From: an uncultured Clostridia bacterium
GTDB lineage: Bacteria > Bacillota > Clostridia > Christensenellales > CALWSW01
Reading direction: 5' to 3'
DNA length: 12,682 nucleotides
NCBI GenBank assembly: GCA_937874755.1
Contig: CALNBC010000037.1
Coordinates: 1 to 12,682 of the forward strand
Numbering within the stretch: the first letter of the stretch is position 1; each line of letters opens with the position of its first letter. Shown one piece after another: positions 6,980-12,682 of this stretch. The notes under the pieces are model-generated. The model made no database searches and was not told the DNA's origin. It saw nothing but the letters and a program-made list of their open reading frames with translations. A program made the position numbers and the translations under genes.

Positions 6980-7630
6980 TTAAATCAGACCGAGCAATGA
7001 TTTTAGCCTGGACGTAAACGACACTTCCACTGCTATATATATGATGTCCTGTTTCTCCAGCACGGTACCCATTGTCGTCAAAAAGGTCTTGTTGGCGCGG
7101 GTTATCGCGACTACCTTGGTTTCGCCCGCAACCGTCAATTCCTTCACGGTTTTGCCCACGAGGAGAGCGGGTGTTTCAATTCTGACCAACTCGACATTGC
7201 TGTTGCCTATGGACAGAACGCTGTCCAGCTGGTTGTAGCTGAGCAACTCGGTCACCCGATGGACGCCCCAGGTCGTCGTAGAGATGGTCTGAATGCCTAG
7301 GGACTGATAAATTTCCGCCTTGCGCGGGTCGTACAAGCGGGAGATGACGTGGGGCACCTTATAAACGTTTCTGGAGATTCTGCCGATTATGGCGTTTGCC
7401 TCGTCGCTCTTGCTGCAGGCGACCACCGCGTCGGTCATGCGGATTTGGGCTTTCTCCAGCACATCCCTGTCAAATCCGACGCCCTCGATGGTTTCCCCTT
7501 TGAAATTCTTCCCGAGCAAACTAAACGCTTCGGGATTGTTGTCAATTACGGCGACTTTATGCCCTTTGGGGATCAGGTTCAGCGCGAGCCCCGAGCCCAG
7601 CTTGCCGCAACCGACGATAATAACTCTCAT
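6980..7630 (-). CDS. TrkA-family NAD-binding RCK protein (first of a pair)
   Basis: The 216-residue protein has the RCK_N Rossmann motif GCGKLG (7-12) with D30 after the second strand. It continues through SRLYDPRKAEIYQSLG (97-112), a conserved RCK_N segment, to an RCK_C domain (about 138-216). The ATG at 7630 is chosen because GGAGG lies 8 bases before it and MRVIIVG starts the fold directly; an upstream start would add 11 residues inside the ATPase gene. Only one base separates the ATPase stop from this ATG, and its ribosome site lies within the last ATPase codons, so the genes are translationally coupled. Together with the next gene it resembles a split version of the tandem-domain TrkA of Proteobacteria. 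The role is probably K+ transport regulation. Confidence 0.93.
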   Translation of the reverse strand: MRVIIVGCGKLGSGLALNLIPKGHKVAVIDNNPEAFSLLGKNFKGETIEGVGFDRDVLEKAQIRMTDAVVACSKSDEANAIIGRISRNVYKVPHVISRLYDPRKAEIYQSLGIQTISTTTWGVHRVTELLSYNQLDSVLSIGNSNVELVRIETPALLVGKTVKELTVAGETKVVAITRANKTFLTTMGTVLEKQDIIYIAVEVSFTSRLKSLLGLI

Positions 7631-7631
7631 A

Positions 7632-10448
7632 TTATACACCTCCGACAACTTTCTTTTTATCAAACCTGCGGGATATGGCCTTTCGTATTTCGTCCAACAG
7701 TACCATGGGTATCGGTATTACTATCAAAAATGCCCAATCCAACAGCCCTATGGGCGCGGTATTGAATATCTCCTGCAGAAACGGTACATAGATTATCGCG
7801 CTTATTAGCAACAGTTCAAATATGATGCCTTGAATCACTTTTTTATTGCTGAATATTCCCACCTTGAATATGGATTGCGCCTCTGTCCTGCAATTGATAA
7901 CCGCGCCTATCTGGCAGAATATAATCGCCGCGAGCGTCATCGTCGTAGCTTGCCCGTAAACGAAACCCGAGCTTGCCAGCGGTACAATTGGCCAGCCATT
8001 CATTATGTTTACGTAGAAATACGCGCCCATTGCTATTATAGCCTCCAGCAGCCCATACCAGAAGAAGGCCTTGAATATGGTATGCTTGTTCAGCAGGCTT
8101 TCTTTTCGTGAGCGCGGCGGCTTATCCATGATACCCTTTTCGGGCAGCTCGGTTCCTAGACCCAGCGCGGGCAGCATATCGGTTCCAAGGTCGATGGTGA
8201 GTATCTGCATTACGGTCAAAGGCAACGGTATTCCTCCCTTGGAGAATAGGAAAGCCGCCGAGGGCACCGCCTCGGACATATTGCTCGTGAGGATGTAGGT
8301 GATGAATTTTTTGATGTTGCTGTATACCCCGCGCCCCTCCTCAATGGCTTTAACTATCGAAGCGAAGTTGTCGTCAGTCAATATCATATCGGCGGCTTCC
8401 TTGGCGACGTCCGTGCCCGAAATGCCCATCGCCACGCCTATATCCGCTTTTTTAAGCGCGGGAGCATCGTTGACGCCATCGCCCGTAACCGCCACAATCT
8501 CGCCCATTTCCTGCAGATTGCACACCACTCTGTACTTCTGCTCGGGGGCGACTCTGGCGAATATAACTTCGTCCTTCAGCGCTGCTTTTAGTTCGGCATC
8601 GGACAGCTTTTCCAGTTCCGCGCCGGCTATTATCCGCACGTGCTCGCCTTTGACTATGCCTATGCGCCTGGCGATGCTCTCGGCGGTCAGGCCGTAATCG
8701 CCCGTAATCATGATGATGCGGATGCTTGCTTTATGGCACAGTGCAACGGCGTCGGATACCTCCGGCCTAGGCGGGTCTGCCATGACTACCAGCCCGACGA
8801 AGGTCATATTCTGCTCTACCAGCTCGGGGGTATACGCGCTCAGCGCTACGGGAAGGCCGTCTTCCTTCGATATAGTGCGGTAAGCGACGGCGAGCACCCT
8901 GAGCCCGTTGCGGGCGTAGCGGTCGTTCATCTGCATTATCTGTGCGCGCTCTTCGTCCGTTATCTCTGCCCTCCTCCCCTGTTTAAATATCCCCGTACAG
9001 AGTTCGAGCATTTCTTTGGGCGCGCCTTTGACATAAGCGATGCGGTCTTTGCCATTTGGGTGGATGGTGCTCATCCTCTTGCGCCGCGAATCGAAGGGCA
9101 GCTCCCTTATGCGGGGAGTTTGGGCGGTTTGTTCGTCTACATCGATACCCGCCTTTTGCGCAGCCACTCCAAGGCACGCTTCGGTGGGGTCGCCCAAAAC
9201 GGTATAGCGGCTGACTTCTTCGCTGGGCGGGAGCAGCCGCGCATTGCTGCACAGGCTTGCCGCGGTTAGCAGCATTTCTAAATCCTTGTTTTCGGGCGCG
9301 TAAATCTCCTTCCCGCCGCTTAGAATCTTGCCATCGGGGGCATAGCCAAGACCTGTGACCTCGAGCTCTTCCCCCGGCAGCCACAAATTGCATACGGTCA
9401 TTTCATTCTGGGTCAACGTGCCCGTTTTGTCGGAGCATATAACGGAGGTACAGCCCAACGTTTCAACAGACGACAAGCGCTTTACCATCGCGTGCTCCTT
9501 TGCCATGCGCTGCACCGCCATAGCCAAAGACAGCGTAACGGTAGGCAACAAACCTTCGGGTATGAACGCGACAATCATGCCTAGGGAGAAAATAAAGGCG
9601 CTCGCGAGCGGCTCTTTAACAAACAGTATGGACGCTGCGAAGAACAACGCACCCAAGCCTAGGGCGATGGCGGAGACCTGCTTGGTCAGCTTGTCCAGCT
9701 CCTTTTGCAGAGGGCTTTGCTCCTCCTTCATGCTCTGGGTCAGGTTTGCGATTTTGCCAAAAACCGTGTCCATTCCTATGGCGATGACCACAGCTTTTGC
9801 AGTACCGCTAGATACGCTTGTTCCGGTAAAAATCAGGTTCGGAGTTTCGGACCTGGTCAGTCCTTCCAGATAAACCGATTCATGGGTTTTGCGCACGGGG
9901 TTTGATTCGCCCGTCAATGTCGATTGATTCACCTGAAGGTCGCTGCTTTCCAACAATCGCGCATCGGCGCTGATTTTATCGCCTTCAGCTATGATTATGA
10001 TATCGCCCGGCACCAGATTTTCAGCAGGGATCTGCTGTTCCTCGCCACCTCTTATCACTCTCGCGTAGGAGGACAGCATCTTTTTTAACGCATCCGTCGC
10101 CTTGCTTGCACGATGTTCCTGCCAAAAACTAAAAACCCCGTTGATGATGTTGACCAGCCAAATCGCTATACCCAACACGGGCATATCCGCAAAGAAGGCT
10201 ATTAGACCGCCCACCCACAAAAGAAGTGCCATCAGGCTGATGAAGTTCGAGAGAAAAACCAAAATGACGGGTTTACCCTTCTTTTCGTCGATGACGTTTT
10301 TGCCAAACTTCTGTTGCCTAAGTTGAGCCTCGGCCGCAGTCAAGCCCGCCGGTGCGGTGTTCATCGCTTTGCAGGCATCGGCAACCGATAGTTTGTGAAT
10401 ATTCTCGATGTTGCTATCTCGGTCAATAGCTTGGTTTTTCGCATCCAT
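7632..10448 (-). CDS. P-type ATPase, type II, Na+/K+-ATPase-like (IIC) cation pump
   Basis: The 938-residue ATPase has all catalytic motifs: the actuator TGES (179-182), the phosphorylation site D340 in CSDKTGTLTQ, nucleotide-binding KGAP (474-477), TGD (582-584) and TGDGVNDAP (655-663). A cation-ATPase N-terminal domain precedes M1 and ten membrane helices fit. The ion-site residues match Na+/K+-ATPase by eye: PEGLL in M4 (E298), YILTSNMSE in M5 (Y718, T721, S722, N723, E726) and IDLGTDM in M6 (D753, D757). SERCA instead has VNLVTDG in M6, and gastric H+/K+-ATPase has Lys where S722 lies. Q846 (M8) and E878 (M9) are also kept, but the D926 equivalent is A849. Automated pipelines would probably call it a calcium ATPase. 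No beta subunit is visible. AAGGA lies 9 bases before the ATG. It is the first gene of a unit with two RCK proteins. The transported ion is inferred, not shown. Confidence 0.93.
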   Translation of the reverse strand: MDAKNQAIDRDSNIENIHKLSVADACKAMNTAPAGLTAAEAQLRQQKFGKNVIDEKKGKPVILVFLSNFISLMALLLWVGGLIAFFADMPVLGIAIWLVNIINGVFSFWQEHRASKATDALKKMLSSYARVIRGGEEQQIPAENLVPGDIIIIAEGDKISADARLLESSDLQVNQSTLTGESNPVRKTHESVYLEGLTRSETPNLIFTGTSVSSGTAKAVVIAIGMDTVFGKIANLTQSMKEEQSPLQKELDKLTKQVSAIALGLGALFFAASILFVKEPLASAFIFSLGMIVAFIPEGLLPTVTLSLAMAVQRMAKEHAMVKRLSSVETLGCTSVICSDKTGTLTQNEMTVCNLWLPGEELEVTGLGYAPDGKILSGGKEIYAPENKDLEMLLTAASLCSNARLLPPSEEVSRYTVLGDPTEACLGVAAQKAGIDVDEQTAQTPRIRELPFDSRRKRMSTIHPNGKDRIAYVKGAPKEMLELCTGIFKQGRRAEITDEERAQIMQMNDRYARNGLRVLAVAYRTISKEDGLPVALSAYTPELVEQNMTFVGLVVMADPPRPEVSDAVALCHKASIRIIMITGDYGLTAESIARRIGIVKGEHVRIIAGAELEKLSDAELKAALKDEVIFARVAPEQKYRVVCNLQEMGEIVAVTGDGVNDAPALKKADIGVAMGISGTDVAKEAADMILTDDNFASIVKAIEEGRGVYSNIKKFITYILTSNMSEAVPSAAFLFSKGGIPLPLTVMQILTIDLGTDMLPALGLGTELPEKGIMDKPPRSRKESLLNKHTIFKAFFWYGLLEAIIAMGAYFYVNIMNGWPIVPLASSGFVYGQATTMTLAAIIFCQIGAVINCRTEAQSIFKVGIFSNKKVIQGIIFELLLISAIIYVPFLQEIFNTAPIGLLDWAFLIVIPIPMVLLDEIRKAISRRFDKKKVVGGV

Positions 10449-10489
10449 TTTTGGGCGTCCTTATCTGTTTCTTCTTCTTAGGTTACCCC

Positions 10490-10517
10490 ATTCTACTCCT
10501 TTGTTGTAACATGTCAA
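10490..10517 (-). promoter_or_regulatory. Promoter of the ATPase-RCK-RCK unit
   Basis: On the minus strand a perfect TTGACA (10517-10512) and TAGAAT (10495-10490) are 16 bases apart, giving a leader of about 35 bases before the ATPase ATG. The leader is too short for a known riboswitch. The promoter stands between the upstream ABC terminator and the ATPase. Confidence 0.58.
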
Positions 10518-10570
10518 TATTCAAAAACATAAGTCAAAACAGAGGATTTGCGTCGTTGTTTCGAATACAT

Positions 10571-10623
10571 AAAAAACTAAAAAAGCTCCCCGATTGGGCG
10601 AACCGCCGAGATGCCCAGGGAGC
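10571..10623 (-). terminator. Intrinsic terminator of the ABC transporter operon
   Basis: The outer arms GCTCCC (10585-10590) and GGGAGC (10618-10623) pair, with an inner TGGGC/GCCCA stem (10595-10599 with 10613-10617). On the minus strand the hairpin is followed by six T, AG, then six more T. It lies about 75 bases after the ABC ATPase stop. The loop can form a competing GGCG-AAC-CGCC hairpin, probably by chance. Confidence 0.85.
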
Positions 10624-10696
10624 GCGCATAGGGAGAGTTTGTTTGGGTTTGTAAAAATTGAATGTTTATTATTCGGCTATTTACTTAGTGTATCGC

Positions 10697-11251
10697 TCAA
10701 ACGATAGCGAGGGGCGGACCTTTCACATAGACTATGCTGTCCGAAAGCATCGCCGCCTCTTCTCTGTCGTGGGTGACGAGCAAGCAGAGCTTGGGCCCTA
10801 TGCGGCGGATTAGCGAAGCTGAATTCGCCTTTGCATCCGCGTCCAGCCCTTTCAAGGGCTCGTCGAGTACCAGCGCGTCGCCCCCGAACGCCAAAGCCCG
10901 CGCGATGGCGACCCTTCGCTTCATGCCACCCGAAAGCTCGTGGGGGCGCTTGCTTGCGGCATCCTCCAGCCCGAGCTCGCGAAGGAGCGCCAATGTTTCC
11001 TCCCTGGTCGCACCCGCGAGCATGACGTTTTCTGCCGCGCTGTCCCACGGGAGCAGTCTGTCCTCCTGGAAGACCCAGGCAGTGCGAAAACCCTCCTTTG
11101 TCAACCTGTCCGAAATGGAGCGAAGCAGCGTCGTCTTGCCGCAGCCAGAGGGCCCGAAGAAGCATACGCTGCCTTCGTCCGGTATATTTATTGAAAAATC
11201 CTTAAGCACCCATTTGCCGTCGTATTCTTTGTTGAGCCCTTCAAACCGCAT
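10697..11251 (-). CDS. ABC transporter ATP-binding protein, nitrate/sulfonate/taurine type
   Basis: The 184-residue nucleotide-binding subunit of an importer carries Walker A GPSGCGKTT (33-41), the Q-loop VFQEDRLLPW (60-69, a form typical of the SsuB/TauB group), signature LSGGMKRRVAIARA (106-119), Walker B ALVLDEP (126-132) and the switch H161 in VTHD. It ends about 23 residues after the switch histidine, whereas SsuB/TauB relatives are usually about 240-260 residues, so it is a minimal cassette with no C-terminal extension; all catalytic motifs are intact. The ATG at 11251 has GGGAGGG 7 bases upstream and overlaps the permease stop by 11 bases. A longer TTG start at 11269 has no comparable site. 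It is the last gene of the operon. Confidence 0.93.
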   Translation of the reverse strand: MRFEGLNKEYDGKWVLKDFSINIPDEGSVCFFGPSGCGKTTLLRSISDRLTKEGFRTAWVFQEDRLLPWDSAAENVMLAGATREETLALLRELGLEDAASKRPHELSGGMKRRVAIARALAFGGDALVLDEPLKGLDADAKANSASLIRRIGPKLCLLVTHDREEAAMLSDSIVYVKGPPLAIV

Positions 11252-12074
11252 CCGAGAGCCCTCCCGCAAAGCGTCTGTTCATGCGGCGCAGCCATACGAG
11301 TATCAGCTTCTCGAAAACTACGCTGAAAATTATCAGCACCGCCGTCCAGGCAAACAGGTCGACAGTTTCGAGGTATATTTTCGAATCGTAAATCTCCCCG
11401 CCCATAGAGAGAGCGGTTCTGCCCAGAACCTCCGCCGCAATGCCCGCCTTCCAGGCGAGCCCCGCTCCCGTGCCGCAGGCAGCGGTGTAATAGGGCAGTG
11501 CACTGGGCAGGTATACCTTTTTGAAAATTGTAGCGGGAGAAAGCTTATACGCGCGCGCCATTTCGAGAAGGTCGCCGTTTGCGGACAGCAGCCCCGCGTG
11601 TGTGTTGAACCAGATAATTGGCAGCACCATCAAAAAGGCGGTGAAGGTCGGGATGCTGCCGCTTTTCATCCACACCAGCGCCAGCACGATGAAGGAAGCC
11701 ACCGGCGTCGCCTTGACAACGGACATCGCAGGTGAGAATAGCGCCTTCAACACAGGAACAAACGCGGTGAATACGGCTATTATGCCCCCAGCAACAGCAG
11801 CCAGCAAAAAGCCGATGCCGATGCGCAGCAGCGACATTCCGCACTTCAGCCAGAAGTCCCCCGTCGCCGCCAGGCTGACCACCCTGTTGAGCGTGGTCAG
11901 CGGCGCGGGTAGTATGACCTCCTTGCCCACCGATATCGCTAGAAGCTGCCACAGGGAAAGCCAAAAAAGCGCGCAAAGGGCGGTCGACGCCCATTTCGGC
12001 AGACCACCCTTTTGCTTGCTTTCGAATACTGTATAGCCCTGTTTGCGTTTATTTGGAGTAGTAGTGGGCGTCAT
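11241..12074 (-). CDS. ABC transporter permease, SsuC/TauC-like
   Basis: The 277-residue inner-membrane permease of a nitrate/sulfonate/taurine-type importer has an N-terminal hydrophilic tail (1-26) and about six hydrophobic segments starting near residue 30. The family EAA loop, which docks on the ATPase, is visible as EMARAYKLSPATIFKKVYLP (171-190). LPAPLTTL after the first helix is also typical of the SsuC group. GGAGGAG lies 9 bases before the ATG. The gene overlaps the binding-protein gene by 26 bases and the ATPase gene by 11, indicating tight translational coupling. The substrate is unknown; sulfonates, nitrate, pyrimidine thiamin precursors and others are carried by this family. Confidence 0.93.
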   Translation of the reverse strand: MTPTTTPNKRKQGYTVFESKQKGGLPKWASTALCALFWLSLWQLLAISVGKEVILPAPLTTLNRVVSLAATGDFWLKCGMSLLRIGIGFLLAAVAGGIIAVFTAFVPVLKALFSPAMSVVKATPVASFIVLALVWMKSGSIPTFTAFLMVLPIIWFNTHAGLLSANGDLLEMARAYKLSPATIFKKVYLPSALPYYTAACGTGAGLAWKAGIAAEVLGRTALSMGGEIYDSKIYLETVDLFAWTAVLIIFSVVFEKLILVWLRRMNRRFAGGLSDAV

Positions 12075-12682
12075 CCGGCAAAGCTCCTCCGACTGATTTG
12101 GGGTTAGCTTCGAAGAATACCTCGTAGAGCGCCGAAGCGGAGGTTTTCATCTCTTCGCCGTCTATATAGACTATGTTGCAGCGTGGAATAACAGCCTCTG
12201 CCAGCGCCTCATTGTCCATTATGCCGAACTTTACCACCAGCTTGGCGGCATCGGCGGGGTTTTCGGAGACGTAATTTGCGGATGCCTCGTAATCGCTCAA
12301 GAATGCGTCCACAGCCGCCTTGCCCTCGGGAGTATCCACAAGCTCGGAGCGCACCACTATACAGCCCATCGCGAGCTCGGTTCCATTGACTGCAGCATTC
12401 CATTCATCCGTAAGAGAAAGCGCGACCCGCATTTCGGGATTCGCCGCAACAACTCTGCTGACAAAGGGTTCGGGCAGTATGCATAGCTCGACATCCCCCG
12501 CCACCGCCTTTGTGGCAAGCTCCGAATGCTCGGTCAGGTACTCGACTTTTACAGAATTGCCAAGCCCGTTTTCTGCCAGCAGAAAATCTATGATGTATTC
12601 CGGCGTTGCACCCTGACCTGTGCTCAGCACGGTCTTGCCCGCGAGGTCAGCCATCGTCTGGACGCTATCTCCCTTTTCCAGC
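12049..12682 (-). CDS. ABC transporter substrate-binding protein, NMT1/SsuA-like (partial, N-terminus beyond the window)
   Basis: About 210 C-terminal residues are present. The frame stays open to the window edge: the residues before the first methionine (LEKGDSVQT) continue the fold, so that methionine is internal and the signal peptide and first lobe lie outside. MADLAGKTVLSTGQGATPEY is the characteristic hinge-side motif of periplasmic-binding-protein type II members of the nitrate/sulfonate/thiamin-precursor group. ELCILPEPFVSRV and a helical C-terminus (DAFLSDYEASANYVSENPADAAKLV) also fit. In a Gram-positive cell it would be expected to be a lipoprotein, but this cannot be seen here. It feeds the permease and ATPase genes that overlap it downstream. 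The ligand cannot be deduced. Confidence 0.9.
   Translation of the reverse strand, partial: LEKGDSVQTMADLAGKTVLSTGQGATPEYIIDFLLAENGLGNSVKVEYLTEHSELATKAVAGDVELCILPEPFVSRVVAANPEMRVALSLTDEWNAAVNGTELAMGCIVVRSELVDTPEGKAAVDAFLSDYEASANYVSENPADAAKLVVKFGIMDNEALAEAVIPRCNIVYIDGEEMKTSASALYEVFFEANPKSVGGALPDDAHYYSK

Noticed and set aside
10585..10623. T-box or other attenuator at the hairpin before the ATPase gene
   Set aside because: The hairpin lies upstream of the ATPase promoter and just after the ABC operon stop, and lacks the T-box sequence, so it is a plain terminator.
10734..11735. Long plus-strand open frame of about 333 codons opposite the ABC ATPase and permease
   Set aside because: It lies antisense to two genes with clear family motifs, its translation is Ser/Arg/Pro-rich with no recognisable domain, and it has no ribosome site. 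It is a shadow frame of moderately GC-rich coding DNA.
1..12682. tRNA, rRNA, CRISPR arrays, transposases, integrases or att sites
   Set aside because: I saw no spaced direct repeats, no cloverleaf sequence, and no transposase or recombinase motif in any of the genes.

Overview
The window looks like chromosome of a Gram-positive, low-GC-lineage bacterium (Firmicutes, most likely Clostridia) with moderately high GC. The evidence is a DegV protein, an rsmA (ksgA) gene near a YabE-type G5/3D-domain protein (a Firmicutes neighbourhood), a MecA/PbpC-type lipoprotein penicillin-binding protein, strong GGAGG ribosome sites and sigma-A-like promoters. I see no mobile element, CRISPR array, tRNA or rRNA. 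All genes except the YabE-type gene are on the minus strand. No gap between genes exceeds 300 bases.

Left part (1-5303). Two adjacent hairpins with T-runs (17-90) close the minus-strand degV gene and probably an unseen plus-strand gene to the left. degV has its own promoter, overlapping the promoter-proximal end of the preceding gene. The next unit is pbp then rsmA on the minus strand: a class B PBP with a lipobox, an NTF2-like MecA_N domain and the SxxK/SDN/KTG motifs, followed 31 bases later by the 16S rRNA dimethyladenosine transferase. Divergent from pbp is a membrane-anchored G5/3D-domain protein, likely acting on peptidoglycan. The shared control region (4082-4343) has a promoter for each side and a perfect tandem 10-bp repeat in the pbp leader.

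Middle part (5281-10517). A four-gene minus-strand unit encodes a P-type ATPase, two single-RCK TrkA-like NAD-binding proteins and a polytopic UPF0104/LPG-synthase-TM protein. The ATPase is the most interesting gene. Its membrane helices M4, M5 and M6 carry the residues of animal Na+/K+-ATPase (type IIC), not those of SERCA Ca2+ pumps. Together with two K+-type RCK regulators this suggests monovalent cation (Na+/K+) homeostasis. No Trk/Ktr channel subunit and no ATPase beta subunit is visible.

Right part (10571-12682). A nitrate/sulfonate/taurine-type ABC importer operon (substrate-binding protein, permease, ATPase) enters from the right edge with translationally overlapping genes and ends at a clear intrinsic terminator just before the P-type ATPase promoter. 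The binding protein is cut by the window end and the substrate cannot be told from sequence.

Most of the content is ordinary core genome. The best candidate for something less described is the coupling of a type IIC pump to paired RCK proteins.
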